From contig CM043699.1 in the NCBI GenBank assembly GCA_023935145.1, positions 68,957,138 through 69,021,137 on the forward strand: DNA of 64,000 nucleotides, in the 5' to 3' direction. Below are positions 51,949 to 63,466 of the stretch, piece by piece. Every line of letters starts with the position of its first letter. The stretch's first letter is position 1. The stretch is from Bretschneidera sinensis (taxonomy: Eukaryota > Streptophyta > Magnoliopsida > Brassicales > Akaniaceae). A program made the position numbers and the translations under genes. The notes under the pieces were generated by a model that saw only the letters and a program-made list of their open reading frames with translations, searched no databases and was not told the DNA's origin.

Positions 51949-53259
51949 TGTTGAGCGATTATCTACCTAAATAAATAAGTAAATAATCATACTAGTTTTA
52001 CTTGCAAGTGCACAAGTTCAACAGTGTAGTATAGTGTGCGAAAGCAAGGTCATCTCCACAGGGATTGGTAAAGTTCGGTTTTTAGAATTAGTTTCTTTAA
52101 GTAAAAAGAAATAAAATAACTGTTGTGTGTGATTTGATAATAATAAAGACATAGGGCTTTGATATCCACCACTAGTCATACTTTCCCAATTATATAAGGT
52201 ATCAGTGCACTAGCCTTATCATGTATACCTACTGGTTGCCAACCTAAGGGAATGGTATCTACTCCTTAAGCTATTGATTTCCGTAAGCAACGAGTTAGGC
52301 ATGGTATCTACTCTAACTCTTTTCTTCCTTAAGGGATTCAGCATGGTATCTGCTTGAGTTGTTCCTTAAGAAAACATAAGTACTATGGAAATCGACAACC
52401 ACATGAGACCTAGGGCATGGTATCTACTCCCGGTTTCCCATGTTGATTAACCCGGGTATCCGGATAAGATATCCCTTGTTACTAATGTTAGACCCAGGAC
52501 TCGGTCATCCAAATTGATCTAACTAACAGGTCCATACCACATGCATACACTGGCCATACACATACATATGAGGAACTTAAATAAGCACAGGTATTAATCA
52601 AGTTAAGCAACATAATAAAGGCTATTGGCAAAGATTTATAAATGCATAAATATATAAGAAAGCATAACTAGGGCTTCAATTGAGCCCTATAAGAAAGTTA
52701 GTTACACATGCTGTCTAAAAACATCATATATAAACTAAACATAAAGGGAAGAATAAACCCGAGAGAAGAGGCGTCAATTCTCTCCCAAAGCTTACAACTC
52801 CAAGTAAAAGCGAAGAGAAGTGTTCTCTAAGTTGTGGTGTATGTTGTGTGTGCTTTACAGGTATATTTATAGGGTTTGAGAAGTCCTAGAAGGTGCAGGA
52901 AACCCTAAACTTCCTAAACTGACAAAAACTCTTTATTTCCAAAACAGGGTTCTGTAGTTTACTATTCATGACCGTATATGTGCGCTCAATCGCACACATC
53001 TTGTGCTCGATCGCAGTGCTGCGCTCAATCCCACTTCTGTGCACACAATCGCAATGTGCGCTCGATCGCAGATTGACCAGAGACTGCTCTAGGATTTCCA
53101 GGCTTCTTCCTTTAAGTGCCAAAACTGCTTCTTTTCTTCCAAAACCTATAAAACACATGTGAAATACACAAATGAAGTAAAACGAACTAAATTAACGTAA
53201 CTAAGGACCTAATAAATGTAAATAAGGGGGCTTAAATATGAATATTTAAGCACCTATCA
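51949..53259 (-). repeat. Element D 5' LTR (right copy)
   Basis: 1311 bp. The minus-strand TATAAATA is the complement of 52864-52871; five or six palindrome motifs upstream (52980-53070). Duplication GTGAA at 53260-53264. Confidence 0.93.
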
Positions 53260-54803
53260 GTGAAGAGAAAATTGAAATAAAAATAATTAAGTAAATTAAA
53301 CAAAACGAATTATGAAGAGATGAGTATAATCAATTAGAACAATTGGGAGTTTAGCTTGCTATCCAATCATGAATTGTAACATTTGGTGAATATTAAGAAT
53401 TAATCAACATCCAAGATTATTGGTATTTCCTCTAAGACTAGAGAATGACATTAACCGTGTTTATTCTCAATTTATACCTAATTAATTAAATCCCATGGAT
53501 TGTTTTCATCAATTAATTAGTTAAATTAAGTATAAAGAAAACATAACCACCTAAATCACAATTTGATTTGAATCCTGATTTAAATTCCTATAAGAAAGCT
53601 TAATTAGGTCTACATGATTTGTCCTCAACCTAATCTCGAATATAAACCTTGACTATCAAAAATAGATGGCCAATCCACAAGCAATAATCAAAGGTATGAA
53701 GGATATTGAATAAGAAATAATCTTGAAAATTTCATAAAATTAAATCCACCAAAATATCCAAAACAATCAAGGCAGCTAAGCCAAACGCCTACAATGTGTT
53801 CAGCCGTTCATGTTTAAATCCCAATCACAGAATTCAAATACTAGGGTTACAAGCATATTGAAGAATAGAAAGAGTAAAGATAGAATTTCTTCCCAGATTA
53901 TAAGATGAATCCTCAAAGTCTTGAAGTAATTGATCATCGTCTTCAATCTCTTGATAAGTCGTCTTGATGAAAGAAACCGTCTCCTTCTTCAATCTCCCAA
54001 AAATCCTCTTGATAATATCTCTCCAAGAACTGCCATCGTCTCTCCTCTTATCTGAGTTTGAAATTCCTGTATATAGCTGTATGGAGACGGCTTTGTAGAC
54101 AGTAAAGTCACCCTAGAGTTTCTGTTCAGGCCATGTACTTCTGCTGCTGTCTAGGCCAGCTTCTGCTATTGTCTAGGACCAATTCTGCTACTGTCCAGAA
54201 TTGGTCCAATTGTGCTACTGTCCGGCCTGTGCAAATCCTAAAAAAATCAGAATTTAATAGCTCCTTCACTTTTGCCACGCTGAAATCACGCACAGCCTGA
54301 CCTTTGCCTTCTAAAACTGCCATAACTTTCTCTAGAAAAATTATATTTAGAAGTTGTAAAATTTTCAAGAAAATAGACATCAGGATCTTTCTAAGAATAT
54401 AGTGCTCATCTCCTGGTTCTTCCTGAATCAATACAGTTTAATCCGCAAAATTCACTTATGCCACGCTAAAATCACGCATAGCCTGACCTTTGTCTACTAA
54501 AACTACCCTAACTTTCTATAGAAAAATCATATTTATGAGCCATAAAATTCTCCAGAAAATTGACATTCAGATATTTCGAAGTATATATGGCTCATCTTCT
54601 ATTTCTTCCTGAATCAATATAGTTTTATCTGCAAAAATGACTGATCTGTATGGGGAATTCTGAAAATTTAGTGAAACTACTTTCCAAGTACTTGTGAACT
54701 TGTAAAAAAATAAAAAACAAATCAAAGTAAAAAATTCCTAAGCTAAACATATAAATTAATACTTGAAAAACATACAAAATACGAGGACAAATATTCATTC
54801 ATC
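53260..54803 (-). repeat. Element C 5' LTR, remainder after element D
   Basis: Continues the C-family LTR from 41822 (GTGAA repeated at 53260-53264). Contains the GGCCTGGACAGCAGC-like array (54120-54240), a decayed TATA box (GTATATAG, 54069-54076), two copies of the 180-bp segment (54280-54450, 54460-54640) and the U3 start TGATGAATG at 54803. Confidence 0.92.
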
Positions 54804-55847
54804 AGGGCTCCTTAATGATACCAAGCTAATACGACTTAACTAAAAGAACCTTGGTTTGGACCTCTTTAATGGATTTCTTATAGTTAAGCATTGTGAGTTT
54901 GGTATCAATAACCCTCCTAAGGGATTCAAAACTTGGTTATGATTTGGGCTAAACCTAAGAAGCTCAAATGAATGATGAAGGTTACCCTTCACATGGATCA
55001 TTCCACTTGCCCTTTAGGCTTCCATTCACTTTAGATTTTGTGGGTTAAGGTCCAATCATCACTAGTTTCTTTTGTGGGCTCCTTAATGATCTCAAACTAA
55101 TAAGACTTAACTAAGAGAAAGTACTATATTTTGAACCAAACTAGGCTCAACACAAGGCTCAAACTGTTTGATTATAATTTAATTAGTGGGAACTTACAAA
55201 ACCATAAAACATTTTGTTAGACAAATTGATTTTATCATATCTTTAACATATGAGGTGAGAGCAAACATAAGCAAGCAAGAAAACGGGATATAGAGGGTCC
55301 TTGTTCTAGATGAGAAAGTTCTAAGGTTTGCATAAAAGGTAGGCTCACTTTATAACTCCGGTGGGCTTAATACCCCATAGCTAAAAGGATGCCATTATGA
55401 TCCTTGAGTGGACTAATAAGTGGACATAAGAGTACAAACACAGGGAAAAACCTTTGTTACATAGATAAAAACTAAGAGGAACTTATCTCACACTAAGGGC
55501 TAATGATAAGCAAATGAGGGTCACACTAGAAATCAAGAGGAAACGAGGCCCCAATTTACTCTGTCTAGAGAAAAAGGTAAGTGATAGTGTGCAAAGCAAA
55601 GTATGGAATAAGAATTTAAGATTAGAGTTTTAAAATATTTTTAAGAAACACTTTAAGGTTAAATCTCTTTAGTGGAGTCAGCAATTGCAGGTACCATTTT
55701 TTTTCTCCTATTACCCATGCATCCGACTCATTACTCAAGGCCACTCCTCTTGAATAAAAAAGGATATGACAAGGGTATGGATTAGTACTAAGTGCATGCG
55801 GGTGTGAACAGATTAGTACTGAGTGTGGGCGAATTAGTACTAAGTGT
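54804..55847. other. Older target DNA to the right of element C
   Basis: AT-rich sequence without a supportable ORF. About 115 bases at 54970-55085 repeat the left flank (25968-26081) and continue as GGGCTCCTTAATGAT, as does 54804 onwards. The pre-insertion locus therefore held a direct repeat with a period near 275 bp. At 55780-55850 is a short imperfect repeat of ATTAGTACTAAGTGTGTGC (three copies). The rest matches nothing I recognise. Confidence 0.6.
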
Positions 55848-57070
55848 GTGCAGCTAGGGCTGGAATCGAGCGAAGCTTTTATCGAACTATTCAAGCTCAA
55901 GCTTGATCAAAGCTTAGTCAAAGGTTTTTGTATCTACCAAACAACTAAGTATTCTATTACTAAGGTTGCAGACCTCCTTACACCACTAGCCATCCCTGAT
56001 CAAATTTGGGAAGAAATGTCTATGGACTTCATTACAAACCTCCTTATGTCAAAAGAGTATACAATAATCCTTATAGTTGTTGACAGAGTTTCTAAGGCAG
56101 TTCATTTTGGTGCCCTCACCATCTCCCATACAGCTTATTCAGTAGCTCAATTATTTATCCACATTGTGGTTAAACATCATTGTTTCTTTAAGTCCATTAT
56201 TTTAGATAAGAACAAAAATTTTATCAGCAAATTCTAGCAACACTTGTTTATTCTCAGTGGCACTAATCATAACATGAGTTCCTCTTACCAACTAAAAACT
56301 AATGGATACACAAAAGTGCTGAATAGATGCCTAGAGCAGTATTTAAGGTTTTTTGTTCATGATTAACCCTGATTATTATATACTTACATGCTATGGGCAA
56401 AATTCTAGTACAACACCAGTCACCATTCAGCCACAAGAATGAATCTCTTTCAAGTAGCATATAAGAAAGCTCCCCCCACTATTCATGATTACATAAACAA
56501 CTCCACCAATATTGAAGCTGTAGAACACCAGTTATCATTCAGAACTCAACTATTGCACCAATTGAAAAGCAACCTCCTGCAAGCTCAGGCTAAAATAAAA
56601 GTGCATGCAGGTAAACATAGAAGGGAGTGGTCCTTTACAGTTGATGATTTGGTTTTACTTAAACTGCAACCATATAGAAAAACCTCTATAGCTCACAGAG
56701 CTAACAACAAGTTAAACTAGAGATATTTTGGTCCTTTCAAAGCCATCCAAAAAATTAGTCCAGTAACCTATAAACTTTAGCTGCCACTAGAGAGTAAAAT
56801 ACATCCTATCTTCCACATTTCTAAAATGAAACCATTTAAAGGCACCACTACAATCCTAAGGGATAATCCATTACCTCTAGAGAGTATCAATAATCAACCT
56901 CTTATCCTACCAAAAGTTATCCTAGCTAAAAGATAAATTTTTCTTAAAGGGAAACCAATTTCCCACGTTTTGGTCCAATGGAAAGGACTCCAACCTGAAA
57001 AAACCACTTGAAAGTATTTATCTATCTTTTTAAGTCCTATCATTCTTTCAAACTCTAGGACATGGTTGAT
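55848..57070 (+). pseudogene. Chromovirus (Ty3/gypsy) integrase and chromodomain, decayed
   Basis: Plus strand: YSITKVADLLTPLAIPDQIW, EEMSMDFITNLLMSK, IILIVVDRVSKAVHFGAL (first Asp), IILDKNKNFISKF (second Asp kept, context changed), TNGYTKVLNRCLEQYLRFF (catalytic Glu is Lys), ATRMNLFQVAYKKAPP, a GPF motif in RYFGPFKAIQKISPVTYKL and HPIFHISKMKPF. The end LILPKVILAKR...HVLVQWKGLQPEKTT (57000) looks like a chromodomain, which in chromoviruses binds modified histones. Many stops. Only the C-terminal third of pol is present. Lineage (Reina or Tekay-like) is uncertain. Confidence 0.8.
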
Positions 57071-57596
57071 CTCCAAGGGGGTAAGAATGATACAGACCTG
57101 GCAGAGGTGAAAGAACAAGTGCACACTAATGATTCAGACTTGACAGATGTGAGAACAAGTGTATATTGAATTGTCCAACACTGATTAGGCAGTAGAAATA
57201 ATAGTAAAGAATAGGGTTGTAAGCTTTATCAGCAGCTCAGACTATAACTTTACCCTAGTACTTGAGCTAAGGAGGAGTGCTTTAAACAAAGCACCCAAGA
57301 CTCCAGCTTAGAAAAAAGTTATAGTTGTTACAATTCTGTTAGTAGCTATAACTAACTGTTTCAGTGTAAATAGTATATAAGCAATTTTAATTCCATATTA
57401 TAAAGGTCTGAAATAAGAATTCTCTAAGGCATTTATATGAAATGATATAGGAGCTATCCTCTTGTTCGAAAAAAGGCATTTTTTCTTCAGATTACACATT
57501 TTCTTTCCCTCGTGCTCTTTTTCTTTCCTTTTGTATTTCTATTCTACTATTTTCTGATTCACTTCAATTTTTTCTTTCCTTTCTCTAAATCATACC
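57071..57596 (+). repeat. Polypurine tract and 3' LTR of the chromovirus remnant
   Basis: Polypurine tract CTCCAAGGGGGTAAG (57071-57085) is followed by TGATACAGACCTGG at 57088, a likely LTR start, with TATATAAG at 57374-57381. The right end is not certain because no second LTR is in the window; it falls before the minisatellite at about 57597. Confidence 0.6.
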
Positions 57597-60385
57597 TTAA
57601 GACTTGATATACTTGGTGTGATGTAGCCAAGGCTTGATATGCTTGGCGTGATGTAGCTAAGTCTTGAGGTGTTTGGCATGAAGTAGCGAAAGCTTAATGT
57701 GCTTGGGGTGAAGTGCCCAAGGCTAGATGAGATTGGCATGAAGTAGCAACCACATTATATGCTTGGTGTGATGTAGCCAAGTCTTGAGGTCTTTGGCGTG
57801 ATGTAGTCAAGACTTGATGTAGCCAAGGATTGATTTTTCTTAGTGTGATGTAGCCAAGGCTTTATGTGCTTGGCGTGAAATAACCAAGGCTTGAGATGTT
57901 TAGCGTGATGGAACTAAGGCCTAAGGTGTTTGCCGTTATGTAGCCAAGACTTGATATACTTGGTGTGATGTAACCAAGGCTTGATGTGCTTGGCATGATG
58001 TAGCCAAGGCTTGAGGTTCTTGGAGTAATATAGCCAAGAAATCAGATGCTTAGCATGATGTTTCCAAGGCTTGATGTGTTTGGCATGATGTAGCCAAGGC
58101 TTGATGTGCTTGGCATGATGTAGCCAAGGGTTGGGGTGATTAGCATGATGAAGTTAGGGCTTGTGTTGCTTGGTGTGATGTAGCTGAGGTTTAATGTGCT
58201 CGGCGTGATGTAGACAAGGCTAGATGTGTTTGGCATGATGTAGCTAACACTTAATGAGCTTGGTGTGATGTAGCTAAGGATTAAGGTGCTTGGTATGATA
58301 AAGTCAAGGCTTGATAGGCTTGGAGTGATATAACAAAGGCTTGATGTAGCCAATGCTTGAGGTGCTTAGCATGATGAAACCAAGGCTTGATGTGCTTGGC
58401 ATGATGTAACTAAAGATTTAAGCGCTTAGTATGATGTAGCCAAGACTTAATGTGCTTGGTATGAAGTAGCCAAGGCTTGATGTGCTTAGTGTGATGTAGC
58501 CAAGACTTAATATGCTTGGTTTGATGTAGCCAAGGTTTGAGGTGCTTGTCGTGATATATCAAAGGCTTGAGGTGCTTGAAGTGATAGAGCTAAGGCTTAA
58601 TGTGCTTGGCATTAAGTAGCCAAGGTTTAACGTGCATAGCATGATGTAGCCATGGCTTGATGTGCTTAGCGTGATGTAGCCAAGGCTTGATGTACTTGCT
58701 GTGACATTAGCAAGGCTTGAGGTGCTTGGCGTGATGAAGCAAAAGCTTATGGTGCATTGCGTGATGTAGCTAAGGCTGGATGTGCTTGGTGTGGTATAGC
58801 CAAGGCATGATGTGTTAGGTGTGATGTTGCCAAGGGTTGAGGTGCTTCGCATGAAGTAGCCAAGGCTTGATGTACTTGGCGGGAAGTAGCCAAGGCTTGA
58901 TATACTTGGTGTGTTATAGCTAAGGCTTTATGTGGTTAGCGTGATATTGTCAAGGCTTAAATTGTTAGGTGTGATATAGCCAAGGCTTGAGTTGCTTGGT
59001 ATGATGTAGCCAAGTCTTGAGGTGCTTGACGTTATGTTGCCAAGGCTTGAGATGCTTGGAGTGATGTAGCCAAGGCTTGATGTGCTTGGCATGATGTAGG
59101 CAAGGATTGAGGTGCTTGGCACGATGAATCCAAGGCTTGAGTTACTTAGCGTGATGTAGGTAAGGCTTGATGTGCTTACTGTAATATAGCAAATGCTTGA
59201 TGTGCTTGGCATGATGTAGCCAAGGCTTGATGTGCTTGGTGTGATGAATACAAAGCTTATGGTGCTTGGCGTGATGTAGCCAAGGCTTGACGTCCTTGGT
59301 GTCATGTAACCTAAGCTTGATATGCTTAGCATGATATAGCCAAGGTTTGAGGTGCTTAGTGTTATGTAGCTAAGACTTGAGGTGCTTGCGTGATGTAGCC
59401 AATGCTTGAGGTGCTCTGGTGTGATGTGCTTCGGGTGATATAGATATGGCTTGAAGTGATTTGCTCAAGATAGCCAAGGCTTGATGTCCTTTGCATGAAG
59501 TAGCAAACGCTTGATGTGCTTGGCATGATATAGCCAATGCTTGATGTGCTTGTAGTGTGTAGCTAAGACTTGAGGTGCATGCGCGATATAGCCAAGGCTG
59601 GATGTGCTTGGCGTGATAAATACAAAGTTTGTGGTGCTTGGCGTGATATAGCCAAGGCTTGATATCCTTGGTGTCATATAACCTAAGCTTGATGTTCTTA
59701 GCATAATGTAGCCAAGGTTTAAGGTGCTTGCTGTTATGTAGCGAAGACTTAAGGTGATTGCGTGCTATAGCCAATGTTTTAGGTGCTCGGGAGTGACATG
59801 CTTCGCGTGATGTAGATATGGCTTGAAGTGATAGGCTTGAGATAGCCAAGGCTTGATGTCCTTGGCATAAACTTGAGGTGCTTGGCATGATATAGCCAAG
59901 GCTTGATGTGCTTGTAGTGTGTAGTTAAGGCTTGAAGTGTTTGGCATGATATAACAAAGGCTTGAGGTGTATGTGCGATATAGCCAAGGCTTGATATCCT
60001 TAGCGTCATACAACCTAAGCTTGATGTGCTTGGAGTAATGTAGCCAAGGTTTGAGGTTCTTGGTGTTACATGCCGAAGACTTGAGGTGCTTGCGTGCTGT
60101 AGCCAATGCTTGAGGTGCTCTAGCATGATGTGCTTCGCGTGATGTAGATATGGCTTGAAGTGCTTGGCTCGAGATAGCCAAGGCATGATGTCCTTGTCAT
60201 GAAATAGCAAACGCTTGATGTGCTTGGCGTGATATAGCCAAAGCTTGATGTGCTTGTAGTGTGTAGCTAAGGCTTGAAGTTCTTGGTGTGATATAACAAA
60301 GGCTTGAGGTGCATGTGCGATATAGCCAACACGTGATATGCTTGGCATGATGAATACAAAGCTTGTGGTGCTTGGCATGATCTAG
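57597..60385. repeat. 30-bp minisatellite array (about 90 copies) with larger periods
   Basis: Tandem repeats of AAGGCTTGATGTGCTTGGCA plus TGATGTAGCC, 30 bp, with variation mostly by substitution. Each unit contains GCCAAG...CTTGGC, so single strands could form hairpins. From about 59400 larger units appear: TAGATATGGCTTGAAGTG occurs at 59441, 59813 and 60145, giving spacings of 372 and 332 bp. Open frames across it on the minus strand are a by-product of the 30-bp period. It begins where the chromovirus LTR ends and stops at element F. Confidence 0.92.
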
Positions 60386-61675
60386 TGTTGTTTGTTTATC
60401 CACCTAAATTAATAGGCAAATAATCGAACTTGTTTTACTTGTAAGTGCACAAGGTCCACAGTAGCATAGTGTGCAAATGCGAGATCATTTCAACAGGGAT
60501 TGGTGAATTTCGATTTAGAATTAAATTCAAAAAGTAAAAATAGATAGAAATAAATATTGGGTTTAGATAATAATGATAAAGGCGTAGGGACTTGATATCC
60601 ACCACTAATCATGCTACCCCAACAAAACAATATACCAATGCTATACTCATGCTATGAATACCTAATGGTTGTCAACCTAAGGGCTTGGTCCACTCCTTAG
60701 GCTATTGATTTCCTTAGGCAATGAGTTAGGCATGGTGTATGCTCTAACTCTTTTATCTCTTAAAGGATTCAACATGGTGTATACTGAGTTGTTCTTTAAG
60801 AGAGCATAAGGTCTGTGGAAATCGACAACCACACGAGACCTAGAGCTTGATCCGCTCCCGGTTTCCCATGTTGATTAACTCAAGAATCCGGATAAGATAT
60901 CTTTTGTTACTATTGTTGAACCCAAGACTTGGTCATCCAAATTGATTCAACTAACTAATCCATACCACATGCATACATTGATCAGACACACACATATGAG
61001 GAATTTAAATAAAAACAGGCATTAATCAAGTTAAGAATCACACACATAAATATTGCAAAGGCGTGAATATTGAATTATTGGTTAAACATAATTAGGGCTT
61101 CAACCAAGCCCTTACTAAGGTTTAGTTACACATGCTTATGATGCTAAACATATTCATAAAATAAAAATAAAAGGGAAAGAATAAACCCGAGAGAAGAGTC
61201 GTCAATTCTCCTCCAAAGCTTATAACTCAAAGCAAAATTAAAAGATAATCAAAAGATAATCAAAAAGTGTGGTTTCTGTGTTTTACAAGTCTTTATATAG
61301 GGTTCTAAGGGTGCCGCGAAACCTTAATTTCCAATTTGAGAACCGGAGACTTCTTTCCAAAACTGGCTTTGCTGCCTCTTTGTGCGTGTGCACTCGATCG
61401 CGTGCTTCTGTGCTTGATCGCATTGGTGCGCTCGAGCCTTCTAATTGTGCGAACGAGTGCCTGTGCGCTCAATCACAAGAGAGGTGCGCTCGACTTGCTG
61501 GTTTGCAGATTTTCACTTTTTATTCCTTAGAGCTCCAAAATGTCTTGTTTTCTTCAAAGACCTATGAAAAACACAGAAAACCCGAAAATGAAGTAGAATC
61601 TACTAAAATAGATAAACAAAGAGCCTAACAAGTGTAAATTAAGGGGCTTAAATATGACTATTTAAGCACTTATCA
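60386..61675 (-). repeat. Element F 3' LTR
   Basis: 1290 bp, TGTTGTTTG...TTATCA. The minus-strand TATA box TATATAAA is the complement of 61292-61299, with GTGCGCTCGAGC/GATCGC motif copies upstream (61384-61493). U5 block ATTTCAACAGGGATTGG at 60487-60503. Closer to B than to D in sequence. Confidence 0.9.
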
Positions 61676-63092
61676 CACCCCCAAACTTACATATTGCTAG
61701 TCCCTTAGCAATACAAAACGAAAGACTATATTAAAACAAAATCAAAGTTAAATTCATTCTTCATGATATCTGAAAATTTTGGGTTGCACATAAAACCATG
61801 ATGATTATTAATGAGTAAGCTTATAATAAAAACACATTTTTACAGTGAATAAGGTTTTAAAAGTTCATGTTACTTACCCAAGGTTGGTTTAAGGCATCGC
61901 AAGTTTGATTTGGTGTGTGGTGAATTAGCACATGGAAGATGGAGTTTCCAAATAATTTTAATGTATAGTGTTTCGGTGTCCAAACCTTCATCGGATTCCT
62001 TATCAGACAGAATAATAATGGCATAGTTCTTTACTTCTTTTCTTTTTTTTTTTTCTTTCACCATGATATTTTTGCCATGTTGAGTTCCTTTAAGCTTTCT
62101 AATTGACCCTTGTAGCAAGTGTTTAGCCAATGACTGCCAAACCAGATGGTTTTAGGGTATTAGGTGTAAAGACACCCCAAAGGACTTACTAACTCGAGTA
62201 AAAAAGGCTACGGAACTAACAGGTCTTAATGCTACTAAGTGAAATTCCCACATTTTGACGTGAACACTCACCGCTTACTGAGGCAAGAGGTCCAGTTACT
62301 TAGTGAAAATTTTTATGATCATTAAATGCTTAATTCCCACCTTTTGACATGAACACTCACTGCTTACTGAGGCAAGAGGTCCAGTTACTCAGTGGAAAGT
62401 TTTTAATGATCATTAGGAGCATTTTATTTTCTTTTTGCATGGACATTTTTCTTTATTTTTCTATGCCAAAGTGTTCTTCTAACAACTTATCCGATTACAG
62501 TTATAATATATACATAAAAATTAAATGTCATACCCCACACAATTGCGTGCTAATGTGCTCGTGTCAGATCTAGATCAAACTCGTGAATTCTTAAGTGCCT
62601 TGAGGTCGGTAATTAAACTTGTAGAATTTTTGTTACTAGGCTATGTGTTCTAGATTTTAAGCTTACTAATGAAGTTTTATCATATTTGCTTTAAATCAAC
62701 CAAAATTTTCAACACAAAATGAACATGCATTTATCTTTTTTTTTATAAAAAAAACTGGGACATAGTGTGTGCAAGTGTCTCTCCCTACCCCCAAACTTAA
62801 TATACACATTGTCCCCAATGTGTGAGTGACATGGAAAGATCTGACCTGGGAGATGGAGAACTAGATTGCTGGTATTGCTCGTGGCATAACCCCAAACTTG
62901 AACTTGATGCATGTACTATGTTTCTGAAAGAGAAAAACAAATGTTGCGCCGAAAAACAAAAAAATATGGATAATAAACAGTTAAGTAAATGTAAATACTA
63001 ACAAGAAAAGCAAATACTATAATGAAAATGATACGCGGTGGGGTGCCTCCCATGAGTGCTAAGTTTTACGTCTATAGCCAGACGGGGTATCC
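61676..63092 (-). other. Element F 3' noncoding region with hairpins
   Basis: Polypurine-like tracts at 61676, 62788 and 62889. TTTTGACGTGAACACTCACC module twice (62244, 62334). SL3 at 62804-62823 (ACACATTG-TCCC-CAATGTGT). SL2 at 63039-63052 and SL1 at 63069-63084 (CGTCT/AGACG). No ORF. Confidence 0.78.
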
Positions 63093-63466
63093 TCTCACTA
63101 CTGGTCGTCGGGTGGTGCAGTCGAAAAGGTACTGGGTGTAGGAGGTAGGCAGTTGAGGATGGCCTGTAGCATCACCTCCTGTCGTGTAAGTTGTGCCTCC
63201 TAACCATCTATCTGCTGATGGATCAGTCGGGTCGCCTCCTTGTCCTCCCAGGGGATGTCGGAGAGCTCACAGCAGAAGGAGGACAGCTCCTCTAGAAGGT
63301 GCTGGTACTCTGTGGACCCCATGTTTAGCTGGTCCTCATCCCATGCAGGGCTCACTATCGGGTGCTCAGTGTCCATTGGGTCATCCGCCACAGGCTCAGC
63401 AACTGGGACATGCACCCGGGGTCCTCGGGGCATATGGGACTGGTTAAGGCTCCACTAGGCTATCCC
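63093..63466 (-). pseudogene. Element F ORF3, C-terminal part
   Basis: Reads MPRGPRVHVPVAEPVADDPM, acidic sequence, STEYQHLLEELSSFCCELSD, LIHQQIDG, a stop, then QEAQLTRQEVMLQAIL...PPTPSTFSTAPPDDQ. It corresponds to the last third of D's ORF3 with the same heptad-like segment and DDQ end. Element G removes the upstream part at 63467. Confidence 0.82.

Larger units (their letters stand above)
41823..53259 (-). mobile_element. Element D: near-complete Athila-like Ty3/gypsy with ORF3
   Basis: LTRs 41823-43098 and 51949-53259 (TGTTGAGCG...CTATCA), flanked by perfect GTGAA duplications (41818-41822, 53260-53264). tRNA-Asp primer site without mismatch. Order gag, PR, RT, RNase H, IN, ORF3. The two LTRs differ about 2-3 percent by eye in the first 260 bases, so it is among the younger insertions. 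It is nevertheless defective: frameshift in gag, nonsense codons in pol and a deletion in RT. It is the reference for the broken relatives B and F. Confidence 0.93.
26082..54803 (-). mobile_element. Element C: Athila-like Ty3/gypsy, host of four nested insertions
   Basis: Left LTR starts TGATGTAC at 26082 and the right LTR ends TCATCA at 54803. Flanks are GGGTT (26077-26081) and GGGCT (54804-54808); an undisturbed second copy of the target at 55068-55072 reads GGGCT, so the left flank carries a mutation. Minus orientation, tRNA-Asp primer site at 41619-41636. Coding order gag, PR, RT, RNase H, IN. No ORF3 is visible after IN. Nested inside are E, a solo LTR of the B family, a solo LTR of C's own family, and D within the right LTR. 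All coding parts have stops. Confidence 0.9.
60386..63466 (-). mobile_element. Element F: Athila-like gypsy, left part, entered by element G
   Basis: Left LTR 60386-61675 followed by the polypurine tract (complement of CACCCCCAAACTTA, 61676), the 3' noncoding modules and the end of ORF3. It is cut at 63467 by the LTR of element G. The remainder, including the 5' LTR, lies beyond the window. The flank is TCTAG (60381-60385) at the minisatellite edge; the partner duplication is not visible. Confidence 0.88.

Noticed and set aside
41823..53259. Element D as a currently active autonomous element
   Set aside because: RT core deletion, nonsense codons at the PR-RT border and a gag frameshift rule out autonomy of this copy.
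57597..60385. CRISPR-like array
   Set aside because: Units are contiguous 30-mers without unique spacers, and the context is a plant genome.
57600..60403. Long minus-strand frames across the minisatellite that encode 10-residue repeats (SLGYIMPSTS and similar)
   Set aside because: A 30-bp period keeps frames open by chance. Different frames are open in different parts, no start context or domain is seen, and unit changes do not favour synonymous positions.
63193..63447. Plus-strand 84-codon proline/glycine-rich frame
   Set aside because: Antisense to ORF3 of element F, which matches D's ORF3 on the minus strand.
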